Shown: positions 8,273 to 15,812, counted from the first letter of the stretch. The stretch is DNA of 64,000 bases from Solirubrobacter deserti (GCF_003344625.1 NZ_QPKJ02000007.1:186001-250000), one strand, 5' to 3'. The notes: generated by a model from the letters alone, not told the origin. Made by a program: numbers and translations.

Positions 8273-8278
8273 AGTATA
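8273..8278 (-). promoter_or_regulatory. -10 element upstream of the zinc-ribbon pair
   Basis: TATACT on the reverse strand (8278-8273) lies 36 bases before ATG 8236 and is the best -10 match nearby, giving a leader of roughly 30 bases. No clear -35 is seen. Confidence 0.35.
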
Positions 8279-8322
8279 GGGTCGGGTTCAGCCACCGCGA
8301 CCGACTTCAACGGATGGGCGGC

Positions 8323-9258
8323 TCATTCGCTTCGCTCTAAGAGCAGATCTCGCCACGCGTCGACCACTCGCGCGGCCATCGCGTCGGCCGAGAACAGCTC
8401 CGCGCGGCCGCGCCCGTCCACGCGCGGGTCGGCGGCGGCGAGATGTGGGGCGAGCGCGGCACGCCAGGCGTCGCGGTCCCACTCGCCGCAGTAGGCGCCT
8501 TCGATCCCGTCGAGCACGACCGGATGGATGCCGACAGGCGTTCCCAACGCGGGCACGCCGCAGGCCAGCGCCTCGATCACGGCCAGCCCGAACCCCTCCT
8601 TCGACGACGGGACGAGCACCGCGTTGGCGGCGTTGATCCAGTACGGGACCTCGTCCGGCGGGACACCGCCGAGGGTGAGCAGCGGGACCTCGCCCGCGGC
8701 CTCGACCGCCCGGTCGTAGCGCTTGAGCGGCCGCGACGGGTCGTGCGGGAACAGCAGGTACGGGCCGTCCGGGTCCAGCCCCAGGCGGGCGCGGGCCTCC
8801 GCACGCGGGATCGGGCGGAAGCGGTGCAGGTCGATGCCCACGGGCAGGACCGCGACGCGCCGCCGCGTGCCGGCGCCCGGGAGGTTCGTGCTGAACTCGC
8901 GCGAGACCGCGGCGGCGAGCGCGGTGAAGGGCAGGATCGCGCGCGTGGCGAGGTAGGAGCGGCGCACGAGCAGGTCGTTGCCGTGCAAGGTGACGACCAC
9001 GGGCCCGAGCCCGGCGAGCACGGCCGGCCACGCCGTCAGCCCGAAGTGCGCGTGGACGATGTCGAACCGCTGGCCCCGGTAGCGCGAGCGCAGCACGCGC
9101 GCGGCGTTGACCAGCGAGCGCGGCCCCGGCCCGAACGCGAACAACTCGACCTCGACGTCCTCGCGGCGCCGCAGCGCCTCGACCTGATCGCGCACAAAGG
9201 GGCCGAGCGCCGGGCGCTGTGCGGTGGGGTACATGTTCGACACGATCAACGCTCGCAC
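8323..9258 (-). CDS. Glycosyltransferase family 4 protein
   Basis: A 311-residue GT-B glycosyltransferase. The N-terminal acceptor domain starts 'VRALIVSNMYPTAQRPALG' and contains 'HAHFGLTAWPAVLAG' and 'TLHGNDLLVRRSYL'. The C-terminal donor domain has 'LLFPHDPSRPLKRYD' and the E-x7-E signature in 'EGFGLAVIEALACGVPAL'. It probably transfers a sugar from a nucleotide donor to a cell-surface glycan or lipid. The GTG start at 9258 begins the conserved 'RALIVSNMYP' block and is preceded by TAGCGT at eight bases. Longer upstream reading in this frame has no family similarity. It diverges from the Flp pilin gene. Confidence 0.9.
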   Translation of the reverse strand: MRALIVSNMYPTAQRPALGPFVRDQVEALRRREDVEVELFAFGPGPRSLVNAARVLRSRYRGQRFDIVHAHFGLTAWPAVLAGLGPVVVTLHGNDLLVRRSYLATRAILPFTALAAAVSREFSTNLPGAGTRRRVAVLPVGIDLHRFRPIPRAEARARLGLDPDGPYLLFPHDPSRPLKRYDRAVEAAGEVPLLTLGGVPPDEVPYWINAANAVLVPSSKEGFGLAVIEALACGVPALGTPVGIHPVVLDGIEGAYCGEWDRDAWRAALAPHLAAADPRVDGRGRAELFSADAMAARVVDAWRDLLLERSE

Positions 9259-9266
9259 GGCGCAAG

Positions 9267-9272
9267 ACGCTA
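9267..9272 (-). promoter_or_regulatory. -10 element for the GT4 gene
   Basis: TAGCGT on the reverse strand lies eight bases before GTG 9258. It is identical to the nadB -10 and again has no Shine-Dalgarno between it and the start. Confidence 0.45.
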
Positions 9273-9402
9273 CCCGCGCGTCTTTTTCTACGAAGTCGGC
9301 ACAGATTTGTTGCAAGTACGCGTAGAGCCGTTGCCGCCCCTCCCCGGACACTGCCGACAGCCCGCAACCGGTGCGGGCAACCACCCTTTCGGAGGTCGCG
9401 AG

Positions 9403-9591
9403 ATGTACGAGTTGATGGGCCGCACGCACGCGTGGCTGGCGCAGGAACGAGGGCAGGGGACGGTCGAGTACGTGGGCCTGATCATGCTGCTGGCGGCCGT
9501 GATGGCCGTGGTCGCGGCGGCGGGCAAGGACGCCGGTATCGCGGCGACGATCGTCAACAAGCTCAAGGGCGCGATCAACGGCATCACGTAA
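9403..9591 (+). CDS. Flp/Fap-type (type IVb) pilin
   Basis: A 62-residue prepilin. A 17-residue leader ends in Gly ('AQERG') and is followed by the mature start 'QGTVEYVGLIMLLAAVMAVV', with the Glu5-Tyr6 pair and a single hydrophobic helix, as in Flp pilins processed by TadV-type prepilin peptidases. A good Shine-Dalgarno (GGAGG at 9391-9395) sets the ATG at 9403. No tad assembly genes (ATPase, TadB/C, peptidase) are present in the window, so the pilin is solitary here. Its transcript would diverge from the GT4 gene. Flp pilins form thin adhesive fibres; whether this one does depends on tad genes elsewhere. Confidence 0.85.
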   Translation: MYELMGRTHAWLAQERGQGTVEYVGLIMLLAAVMAVVAAAGKDAGIAATIVNKLKGAINGIT

Positions 9592-9717
9592 CGGGCGCTG
9601 AGGGAAGGGGGACGGAGGCTGCCGATGAGGGCTTTGCCAGACTGGCGGCGTGGTCGCTCCGTTCCCCACGCCCGCGCGCTCGCGCGGCGCCCAGACCCGC
9701 ACGCCAGGAGGCGCAGG

Positions 9718-10443
9718 ATGACCCGCGAGAGAAGTGGCGGCCGCGCGCCGGACGAGCTTCGGCCCGTGACGATCGAGCCCGGCTTCGTGAGGACCGCGAC
9801 CGGCAGCGCGCTCATCTCGTGCGGCGGCACGCGCGTGATCTGCACGGCCTCTGTGCACGAGTCCGTGCCGAAGTGGATGGCCGGCCAGGGCCGCGGCTGG
9901 ATGACCGCCGAGTACGGGATGCTCCCCGCCTCGACGGGCGACCGCAAGCAGCGCGACGTCACGAAGGGCCGCGCCGACGGCCGTACCGTGGAGATCCAGC
10001 GCCTGATCGGCCGCAGCCTGCGCGGGATCGCCGACCTCAACGCGCTCGGCGAGCGCACGGTCTACGTGGATTGCGACGTGCTGGAGGCTGACGGCGGCAC
10101 CCGCTGCGCGTCGATCACGGGTGGGTACGTCGCCCTGGCGCTGGCCTGTCGGCGCCTGCAGGACGAAGGGCTGCTGGAGCGCTCGCCGCTCACGGGGACG
10201 ATCGCCGCCGTCTCGTGCGGCGTGGTCGACGGCGTCCCGCTGCTCGACCTCGACTACCCCGAGGACTCCACCGCGGAGGTGGACGCCAACGTCGTCATGA
10301 CCGGCGAGGGCGGGCTGGTCGAGGTGCAGGCGACGGCCGAGCGCACGCCGTTGAGCCGCGCGCACCTCGACGAGCTGCTCGCGCTCGCCCAGACAGGCAT
10401 CGAAGGCCTGCGCGCCGCGCAGGAGGCGGCGCTGGCGCTGTGA
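9718..10443 (+). CDS. rph: Ribonuclease PH
   Basis: A 241-residue phosphorolytic 3' exoribonuclease that trims tRNA 3' ends. The conserved blocks 'GSALISCGGTRVICTASV', 'RGWMTAEYGMLPAST', 'RTVEIQRLIGRSLRG', 'DCDVLEADGGTRCASITGG' and 'LDLDYPEDSTAEVDANVV' are all present in order, and length is normal. The ATG at 9718 is preceded by CAGGAGG. The stop overlaps the rdgB start (GTGA), a gene order widely kept in actinobacteria. The 126 bases between the pilin and rph hold no further gene. Confidence 0.97.
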   Translation: MTRERSGGRAPDELRPVTIEPGFVRTATGSALISCGGTRVICTASVHESVPKWMAGQGRGWMTAEYGMLPASTGDRKQRDVTKGRADGRTVEIQRLIGRSLRGIADLNALGERTVYVDCDVLEADGGTRCASITGGYVALALACRRLQDEGLLERSPLTGTIAAVSCGVVDGVPLLDLDYPEDSTAEVDANVVMTGEGGLVEVQATAERTPLSRAHLDELLALAQTGIEGLRAAQEAALAL

Positions 10444-11015
10444 CCGCGATCGTCCTCGCCACCCGTAACGCGCACAAGGTGCGCGAGTTCGAGCGCCTGC
10501 TCCCCGGCGTGGACATCGCGCCCCTGCCGGAGAGTGCGCCGACGCCGGAGGAGACCGGGTCGACCTACGCCGAGAACGCGTTGATCAAGGCGCGCAGCGC
10601 AGCCCAGGCCACGGGGGAGCCGTCCTTCGCGGACGACTCCGGCATCGAGGCCGAAGCGCTGGACTGGCGCCCCGGCGTCTACACCGCCCGGTTCGCCGGG
10701 CCGAACGCGACCGACGGCGAGAACCTCGCGAAGTTGCACCGCGAGGCGCCGGCCGGCTCGCGGGCCCGCTACGTGTGCGTGATCGCGTTCGCAGCACCGG
10801 ACGGGCGCGAGGAGCTGTTCGAGGGCACGTGCGAAGGGACGCTGGCGCAAGAGCCCGCCGGTGGCGGCGGCTTCGGCTATGACCCGTTGTTCGTGCCGGT
10901 CGAGTTCCCGGACCGCACGATGGCCGCGCTGACCGACGACGAGAAGGACTCGATCTCGCACCGCGGCAAGGCCGCGCGGGCGATGGCAGCCTGGCTCGAG
11001 GGGCGTGGCGCCTAG
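10440..11015 (+). CDS. rdgB: Non-canonical purine NTP pyrophosphatase (RdgB/HAM1)
   Basis: A 191-residue house-cleaning enzyme that hydrolyses dITP/XTP to monophosphates. The signature start 'VLATRNAHKVREFERLL' (substrate loop), then 'TYAENALIKARSAAQATG', 'ADDSGIEAEALDWRPGVYTAR' split across the active site, 'GGGFGYDPLFVP' and the C-terminal 'SHRGKA' are all visible. The GTG start at 10440 overlaps the rph stop by four bases, which implies translational coupling. A long hairpin downstream probably ends the transcript. Confidence 0.96.
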   Translation: MTAIVLATRNAHKVREFERLLPGVDIAPLPESAPTPEETGSTYAENALIKARSAAQATGEPSFADDSGIEAEALDWRPGVYTARFAGPNATDGENLAKLHREAPAGSRARYVCVIAFAAPDGREELFEGTCEGTLAQEPAGGGGFGYDPLFVPVEFPDRTMAALTDDEKDSISHRGKAARAMAAWLEGRGA

Positions 11016-11046
11016 TCCCGGAGCGTGTCCGAACGCGCGTGCACTC

Positions 11047-11097
11047 GGGTGGGCGACGAAGGTTTCGAATAGCGAAAGGTTCGTCGCCGACCCACCC
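11047..11097 (+). terminator. Extended imperfect hairpin after rdgB
   Basis: Three nested pairings form one 51-base structure: GGGTGGG (11047-11053) with CCCACCC (11091-11097); CGACGAA (11054-11060) with TTCGTCG (11080-11086); and TTTCG (11063-11067) with CGAAA around AATAG. It is followed at about 11110-11144 by another perfect pair, TCGTTTCG and CGAAACGA. It sits 30 bases past the rdgB stop, with no T-run. It could be a terminator, a 3' stabiliser or a small structured RNA. Confidence 0.5.
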
Positions 11098-11154
11098 TGG
11101 GCGCGTGTTCGTTTCGCGAGGGCCGCGGCGTTCGCCGAAACGACGCGGCCGAGC

Positions 11155-11298
11155 TCAGAACAGGTTGATCGCCGCCGCGATCGCGACGGCGAGCGTCACG
11201 CCCGCATACCCCGTGTATCCGGACAAGACCAGGATCAGCGCCGCCACCAGGCAGCTGCCGACGGTGACGATCCATGCGACTCGATTGAGCTGGGACAC
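11155..11298 (-). CDS. Small two-helix membrane protein
   Basis: A 47-residue reading frame with GTG start at 11298. It is almost wholly hydrophobic, with two predicted helices ('AWIVTVGSCLVAALILVLSG' and 'GVTLAVAIAAAIN') joined by 'YTGYAG'. A weak AGGGA lies just upstream. The intergenic gap is otherwise unexplained, and the coding frame has GC-rich third positions, which supports a real gene. Function is unknown. It diverges from the roadblock-like gene at 11326 across 27 bases. Confidence 0.55.
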   Translation of the reverse strand: MSQLNRVAWIVTVGSCLVAALILVLSGYTGYAGVTLAVAIAAAINLF

Positions 11299-11325
11299 GA
11301 GTCCCTATTGTCGCGGACGCACCTG

Positions 11326-11721
11326 ATGTCCTCCCTCACGCCCGATCTCGCCCTCGCGTACGTGCGCGAGTTGTCCGCCGACGTGCGCGCCGGAATCGTG
11401 CTCGATCCCGTGACCGGCGAGGTGCTCGCGGGCGACCCCCGTCTCGCCGAGCCGGCCAGGGAGCTGTTCGCCGGCCACCCGCACGCGCGGGAGCTGCACG
11501 GCTCCGAAAGCGGAGCCCAGGTGTTCGCGATCCGGGACGGACACCGCGCGCTCGTCGTCCTCACCGGCCCGCACGCGCTGCCGGGCCCGATCCGCCGTGA
11601 CCTGCGCACGGCGCTGTGCGGAACCGCGCCGGAAAGCGCGCAGGAAACCCCGTCCGCACGCCCGGGCGAGGCGCTTGTGAAGGCTGTCGTGACAGCTGCT
11701 GCTGACGCTTTTCGGCCCTAG
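11326..11721 (+). CDS. Conserved-looking hypothetical protein, possibly roadblock/profilin-like
   Basis: A 131-residue soluble protein beginning 'MSSLTPDLALAYVRELSAD'. The alternation 'RAGIVLDPVTGEVLAGD' (strand-turn-strand) and 'VFAIRDGHRALVVLTGP' resembles the alpha/beta core of roadblock/LC7 or profilin-like domains, but similarity by eye is weak. The Ala/Thr-rich C-terminus is poorly ordered. TATTGT at 11306-11311 is a possible -10, 14 bases before the ATG. A rho-independent-type terminator follows at 11748. Neighbours (small membrane gene, HU) do not explain its role. Confidence 0.6.
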   Translation: MSSLTPDLALAYVRELSADVRAGIVLDPVTGEVLAGDPRLAEPARELFAGHPHARELHGSESGAQVFAIRDGHRALVVLTGPHALPGPIRRDLRTALCGTAPESAQETPSARPGEALVKAVVTAAADAFRP

Positions 11722-11747
11722 AGCGTGGATTCTCAGACCATTTTTCG

Positions 11748-11778
11748 CCCGCAGATCTTCGCAAATTGCGGGTTTTTT
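11748..11778 (+). terminator. Rho-independent terminator before the HU gene
   Basis: CCCGCA (11748-11753) pairs with TGCGGG (11767-11772) and is followed at once by six T (11773-11778). This is the most classical intrinsic terminator in the window and separates the gene at 11326 from the HU gene. Confidence 0.75.
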
Positions 11779-11800
11779 CGCTATGGTGCGCCGACCCCGT

Positions 11801-11822
11801 CCGAAGCCACTGTTAGCTTCGG
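11801..11822 (+). promoter_or_regulatory. Small hairpin in the leader of the HU gene
   Basis: CCGAAGC (11801-11807) and GCTTCGG (11816-11822) pair perfectly around an eight-base loop, 42 bases before the HU start codon. It could be an mRNA leader structure or a protein-binding palindrome; which one cannot be decided. Confidence 0.35.
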
Positions 11823-11864
11823 GCCTCCACCAGCAATCCCACTTGGGGATCCACAGGAGGACGC

Positions 11865-12137
11865 ATGACGAAGAACGAGTTCGTCGACAAGGTCGCCGAG
11901 CAGACCGGCTTCAGCAAGAAGGACGCGGGCGCTGCCGTCGATGCAGTGCTGAACTCGATCGAGAGCGCTCTCGGCTCGGGCGAAGAGGTCAACTTCACCG
12001 GTTTCGGCAAGTTCCATGTCGCGGAGCGTGGCGCGCGCGAGGGTCGTAACCCCCGCACGGGCGAGACGATGACCATCTCTGCCAGCCGGGTGCCGCGCTT
12101 CACGGCCGGCTCGGGCCTCAAGAAGGCCGTCAAGTAG
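11865..12137 (+). CDS. hup: HU family DNA-binding protein
   Basis: A 90-residue nucleoid protein. It starts 'MTKNEFVDKVAEQTGFSKK', has 'VNFTGFGKFHVAERGAREGR' and the DNA-intercalating arm motif 'RNPRTGE', and ends with the usual 'PRFTAGSGLKKAVK'. Length equals bacterial HU without the long Lys/Ala tail seen in many actinobacterial HupB proteins. ATG 11865 has the Shine-Dalgarno AGGAGG. It is a single-gene unit between the terminators at 11748 and 12151. Confidence 0.96.
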   Translation: MTKNEFVDKVAEQTGFSKKDAGAAVDAVLNSIESALGSGEEVNFTGFGKFHVAERGAREGRNPRTGETMTISASRVPRFTAGSGLKKAVK

Positions 12138-12150
12138 TCGCGACCACGAG

Positions 12151-12176
12151 GGGCGCCGGCGCTATCGCCGGCGCCC
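12151..12176 (+). terminator. Perfect GC hairpin after the HU gene
   Basis: GGGCGCCGGCG pairs without mismatch with CGCCGGCGCCC around the loop CTAT, 14 bases past the HU stop. There is no T-run. It is an 11-bp all-GC stem, probably a terminator or 3' stabiliser. Confidence 0.65.
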
Positions 12177-12199
12177 GGCTGGGCCTGTAGTCAACCCAC

Positions 12200-13207
12200 A
12201 TGACCCAAACGGGCAACGGAGGGCCGAGTCCCAGTCCGACGTTCGGCGATCGGCTCAGCACGGCCGTCGCCGAACGCGAGTCGCAGATCGTGCTCGGCAT
12301 CGATCCCGATCCGGCGAAGCTCTGGCCGGCCGCGATCGACCGCACGAGCGAGGCGCGAGCGCGGCTCGCGCTCACCTTCTCCGACGCTGAAGAGGCCGCG
12401 GGCGAGCAACCGCCCCGCCCCGGTGTCGTCGCCAGATTGGAGACTGCCGCGGCCGTGCTCGCGCACTGCCGGGCGATGATCGACGCGGTCGCACCGGCCG
12501 TCGTCGCCGTCAAGCCGCAGCTGGCCTGCTTCGAGCGCCTGGGCGCGCCGGGCTGGCTCGCGCTCGAGCACATCACGTCTTACGCCCGCGAGCAGGGCCT
12601 GCTCGTGCTCGCCGACGGCAAGCGCGGCGACGTGCCCGTCACCGCCGCGGCCTACGGCCAGGCGCTGGTCGCGTCCACGCCGTCGCCGTTCGGCCACGTG
12701 GACGGCCTCGGAGCCGACGCGTTCACCGCGAACCCGCTGCTCGGCCGCGACTCGCTCGAGCCGCTCGTGCAGGCGGCCCGCGAGCACGGTGCGGGGGTGT
12801 TCGTGCTCGTCCGCACGTCCAACCCGGGCGCCGCGGACATCCTCGACGCGCAGCTCGCGACCGGCGAGCGGCTGTGGGAGCACTTGGCGCGCCTCGTCGA
12901 CGAGCTCGGCCAGGCCGGTCCGGCGGGCCTGAAGGACATCGGGGCCGTCACCGGGGCGACCGAGCCCGAACATCTGCAGCGCCTGCGCGAGCTCATGCCG
13001 CACACGCCGTTCCTGCTGCCGGGCATCGGCGCCCAGGGCGGGGACATCGCCAGCGTCGCGCCCGCGTTCGCGCCGGGCCGGGCGGCTGGGCTCGTCACCG
13101 CCTCACGCTCCATCGCCAACGCCCACGAGGCCACGGGCGCGACTCCGTCCGATGCTGCCCGCGCCGAAGCCGAGCGCCTTCGCGAGCAGGCATGGGGCCT
13201 CGCCTGA
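12200..13207 (+). CDS. pyrF: Orotidine 5'-phosphate decarboxylase (long type)
   Basis: A 335-residue enzyme that decarboxylates OMP to UMP, the last step of UMP synthesis. The N-terminus 'IVLGIDPDPAKLWP' and the catalytic Asp/Lys motif 'DGKRGDVPVTAAAYGQ' identify the type-2 (about 270-330 residue) family. The phosphate-binding C-terminus ends with 'LLPGIGAQGGD' and 'ASRSIANAH'. The insert around residues 45-80 (between 'LARLAL' and 'VLAHCRAMID') is typical of actinobacterial enzymes. ATG 12200 lacks a Shine-Dalgarno; TAGTCA seven bases earlier resembles the window's near-leaderless arrangement. No other pyr genes are adjacent. Confidence 0.93.
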   Translation: MTQTGNGGPSPSPTFGDRLSTAVAERESQIVLGIDPDPAKLWPAAIDRTSEARARLALTFSDAEEAAGEQPPRPGVVARLETAAAVLAHCRAMIDAVAPAVVAVKPQLACFERLGAPGWLALEHITSYAREQGLLVLADGKRGDVPVTAAAYGQALVASTPSPFGHVDGLGADAFTANPLLGRDSLEPLVQAAREHGAGVFVLVRTSNPGAADILDAQLATGERLWEHLARLVDELGQAGPAGLKDIGAVTGATEPEHLQRLRELMPHTPFLLPGIGAQGGDIASVAPAFAPGRAAGLVTASRSIANAHEATGATPSDAARAEAERLREQAWGLA

Positions 13208-13214
13208 AGCCCAC

Positions 13215-13220
13215 TAGACT
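13215..13220 (+). promoter_or_regulatory. -10 element for the LysM operon
   Basis: TAGACT is eight bases before ATG 13229, with no Shine-Dalgarno between, and only seven bases after the pyrF stop. It would drive the LysM / carboxypeptidase / phosphofructokinase genes as a near-leaderless message. Confidence 0.45.
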
Positions 13221-13228
13221 GGACCTCG

Positions 13229-13552
13229 ATGGCCGGCCGCAATCCCGCGCGCTTTCTGGCGCCGATCGCGCTGATCGCCTTCGCTTTCGCGCTTTATTCC
13301 GTCGTCTCGAGCGACGAGGAGCCGACGAACTCCACGCCGGCGAGCCAGACCGCGACGCCGAGCGCGACCGCCGAGAAGACCAGCAAGAAGAAGAAGTCGT
13401 CCAAGGCGAAGACCTACACGGTCAAGTCGGGCGACACCGCGTCCGGCATCGCCGAGAAGACCGGCGTGGACCTCGAGACGCTGTTGGAGCTCAACCCCGA
13501 CATCGACGCGTCCACGCTGTCGCCGGGCCAGAAGATCAGGCTCGAGAATTGA
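13229..13552 (+). CDS. Membrane-anchored LysM-domain protein
   Basis: A 107-residue protein. An N-terminal hydrophobic helix ('FLAPIALIAFAFALYSVVS', about residues 9-27) is followed by a Thr/Ser/Lys-rich linker with a 'KKKKSSKAK' run. One LysM domain (about 62-107) follows: 'YTVKSGDTASGIAEKTGV' ... 'LNPDIDASTLSPGQKIRL'. It should sit in the membrane and bind peptidoglycan or another GlcNAc polymer. The stop overlaps the TTG start of the D,D-carboxypeptidase, so the two are coupled, consistent with a shared wall role. Confidence 0.88.
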   Translation: MAGRNPARFLAPIALIAFAFALYSVVSSDEEPTNSTPASQTATPSATAEKTSKKKKSSKAKTYTVKSGDTASGIAEKTGVDLETLLELNPDIDASTLSPGQKIRLEN

Positions 13553-14790
13553 GGCGCCCCGCTGCGGCGGCGCTCGCGGCGGTAGCGGCGCTCCTCCTGT
13601 TCTCCAACCCAGCCGAAGCCGAGGCGCGCAACTGCCCGCAGAGCGTCGGCGCCCAGGCCGCGATCGTGATCGAGGTCGCGACCGGCACCGTCGCGTGCGA
13701 GCGCCAGGCCGACAAGCGGCTCTCGATCGGCTCCACCACGAAGCTGATGACGGCGCTGGTCACGCTCGAGAACGCCAAGCTCAGCGACACCTTCGCGGCC
13801 TCCGACTACCGCCCGCTGCCGATCGAGTCCCAGATCCGGCTCAACCCGGGTGAGCGGATGAAGGTCTCCGACCTGCTGCGAGGCCTGCTGCTGGAGTCCG
13901 GCAACGACGCCGCGGTCGCGCTCGCCGAGGGCGTGTCGGGAACGCGCAAGCGCTTCTACCGCGAGATGAACCGCCGCGCCCGCCAGTTGGGCCTCACCAA
14001 CACGCACTTCTCCAACGAGATCGGGCTCGACCAGGAGGGCAACTATTCCAGCGCCCGCGACCTGGTCAAGCTCGCCGCCGTCCTGCGCGAGAACACGTTC
14101 TTCACCAAGATCGTGGACTCGCCGGTCGGCACGCTCAAGACGGGCGACCATCCCCGCACGTTCCGCAATCGCAACCGGCTCGTCGCCCGCTACCCGTGGG
14201 TCAACGGCGTCAAGACCGGCCACACCCGCGGCGCGGGCTACGTGCTCGTCGGCTCGGGCAGCCGCAACGGCATCCAGGTGATCTCCGCGGTGCTCGGCAC
14301 GCCCAGCGAGGCGGCGCGCGACCACGACACGCTCGAGCTGCTCAAGTTCGCGATCCCGCGCTTCCAGCGCATTCGCGCGGTGGTCGAGGGCAAGGTCATC
14401 ACGCGGGTACCGATCCGGGACCGCCAGGGCGCGACGCTCAGCCTCGCCCCGGACCGAACGGTGCGCCGCATCATCCCGCGCGGCACGCGCGACGAGATCA
14501 CGACCGACGTGGTCGCGCCGGACGTCGTCGAGGGCCCGATCCGCAGCGGCCAGCGGCTCGGACGCGTGGAGGTGCGCCAGCAGGGCAAGCTCGTCGCGAC
14601 CGTCGCGCTGGTGGCCAAGTCGGCCGTCGCCGCGCCGACGCCGGCGGTGAAGGCGAAATCGTGGGCCGCCCGGCCGTATGTGGTCGTGGGCGTCGCGGTG
14701 GCGCTAGTCGCTACGGTCCTGCTTGTGACCCGTCGCGCCCGTACCGGCCGGCGGCGGACCAACCGCCGCGAAGCACCCCGCGCCGCATGA
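13549..14790 (+). CDS. D-alanyl-D-alanine carboxypeptidase (PBP5/6 type, S11 family)
   Basis: A 413-residue penicillin-binding protein that trims terminal D-Ala from peptidoglycan stem peptides. The TTG start at 13549 gives a clear signal peptide ('RRPAAAALAAVAALLLFS' then 'NPAEAEA'). The active-site serine motif 'STTK' lies near residue 65, 'SGN' (in 'LESGNDAAVALAEG') near 115, and 'KTG' (in 'VNGVKTGHTRG') near 222. After a C-terminal beta domain a TM helix ('YVVVGVAVALVATVLLV') and a basic tail anchor it. The start overlaps the LysM stop (TTGA) and the stop overlaps the next ATG (ATGA), so three genes are translationally chained. Confidence 0.92.
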   Translation: MRRPAAAALAAVAALLLFSNPAEAEARNCPQSVGAQAAIVIEVATGTVACERQADKRLSIGSTTKLMTALVTLENAKLSDTFAASDYRPLPIESQIRLNPGERMKVSDLLRGLLLESGNDAAVALAEGVSGTRKRFYREMNRRARQLGLTNTHFSNEIGLDQEGNYSSARDLVKLAAVLRENTFFTKIVDSPVGTLKTGDHPRTFRNRNRLVARYPWVNGVKTGHTRGAGYVLVGSGSRNGIQVISAVLGTPSEAARDHDTLELLKFAIPRFQRIRAVVEGKVITRVPIRDRQGATLSLAPDRTVRRIIPRGTRDEITTDVVAPDVVEGPIRSGQRLGRVEVRQQGKLVATVALVAKSAVAAPTPAVKAKSWAARPYVVVGVAVALVATVLLVTRRARTGRRRTNRREAPRAA

Positions 14791-15764
14791 TCGTCACCGT
14801 CACGCTCAACACGGCCATCGACAAGACGTTGTCGGTGCCCAACTTCCGGCTCGGCCGCCGCCACCGGACCGTCGAGCAGACCACGATGCCGGGCGGCAAG
14901 GGCGTCAACGTCGCCCGCGTGCTCAAGACGATCGGCGCCCCCGTGATCGCGACCGGGTTCGCCGGCGGCGCGACCGGCACGCGCATCGTCGACCAGCTCA
15001 CGCAGCTCTCCGTGCTGTCCGACTTCGTCCGCATCCGCGAGGAGTCGCGCACGAACACCGCCGTGATCGACCCCACGACGGGCGAGCAGACCGAGATCAA
15101 CGAGAAGGGCCCGAAGGTCACGCCGCAGGAGGTCGAGCTGTTCGTCGACAAGCTCCTGTACCTGGCCAAGGGCGCGAGCCTGTGCGTGTTCGCCGGCTCG
15201 CTCCCGCGCGAGGTCGACACGGACATCTACGCCTTCCTGATCCGTGAGCTGCGCAAGCTCGGCGTGACCACCGTCGTGGACACCGACGGGGACCCGCTGC
15301 GGCGCGCGGTCAGAGCCGAACCCGACGTCGTCTCGCCGAACATGCTCGAGGCCGAAGAGCTCGTCGGGCACGAGTTCAACGACGACGAGGACCGCACGTA
15401 CGCCGTCAAGGAGGTCTGCGACATGGGCGCGCGCGAGGCGCTGATGACGCTGCCCGACGGCTGCTTCGCCCGGATGCACCCGCCGCACGAGACCGAGCCG
15501 GTGATCTACCGGGTGCGCGTCCGCGGGGGAGCGATCGAGCCACGGGCCACCGTCGGCTCCGGCGACGCGTTCCTGGCGGGCTACGTGGCCGCGCGCTATC
15601 AGAGCCGGCCGGTCGAGGAGGCGCTCGCGTTCGCCGTCGCCTGCGGCGCGGAATCCACGCAGCATCTCGGCGCCGGTCTGGTCGATCCCGACCGCGTTCA
15701 GCGCCTGCTCGGGGAAGTGGACGTCGAGCGTCACTCGGCGACTCATAACGACGCTCTAACGTAA
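14787..15764 (+). CDS. 1-phosphofructokinase family (PfkB-fold) hexose kinase
   Basis: A 325-residue ribokinase-fold sugar-phosphate kinase. 'VTLNTAIDKTLSVPNF' and 'PGGKGVNVARVLKTIGAPV' match the 1-phosphofructokinase/tagatose-6-phosphate kinase branch. The anion hole and catalytic Asp are in 'TVGSGDAFLAGYVAARYQ'. 'AGSLPREVDTDIYAFLI' and 'DTDGDPLRRAV' are also family blocks. The likely reaction is ATP-dependent phosphorylation of fructose 1-phosphate or a similar sugar phosphate. There is no fructose PTS nearby; instead it is tied by a four-base overlap to a wall-peptidase gene, an unusual partner. Confidence 0.9.
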   Translation: MIVTVTLNTAIDKTLSVPNFRLGRRHRTVEQTTMPGGKGVNVARVLKTIGAPVIATGFAGGATGTRIVDQLTQLSVLSDFVRIREESRTNTAVIDPTTGEQTEINEKGPKVTPQEVELFVDKLLYLAKGASLCVFAGSLPREVDTDIYAFLIRELRKLGVTTVVDTDGDPLRRAVRAEPDVVSPNMLEAEELVGHEFNDDEDRTYAVKEVCDMGAREALMTLPDGCFARMHPPHETEPVIYRVRVRGGAIEPRATVGSGDAFLAGYVAARYQSRPVEEALAFAVACGAESTQHLGAGLVDPDRVQRLLGEVDVERHSATHNDALT

Positions 15765-15800
15765 GAGGACCCGCCCGGGGTCACCGTCCGCCCCTATCCC

Positions 15801-15806
15801 TAGGAT
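15801..15806 (+). promoter_or_regulatory. -10 element for guaB3
   Basis: TAGGAT lies six bases before ATG 15813 with no Shine-Dalgarno. This is a very short or absent leader for an essential metabolic gene. Confidence 0.45.
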
Positions 15807-15812
15807 TTCGCC

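Noticed and set aside
8288..9367. Reverse 359-codon frame overlapping the GT4 gene
   Set aside because: It is the GT4 coding DNA read in another frame, Arg-rich and without family motifs.
9258..10365. N-terminal extension of the GT4 frame through rph
   Set aside because: The upstream 369 codons are antisense to rph and the pilin and show no glycosyltransferase similarity; GTG 9258 is the natural start.
12874..13548. Upstream extension of the carboxypeptidase frame
   Set aside because: It overlaps pyrF and the LysM gene in another frame; the TTG at 13549 gives a proper signal peptide.
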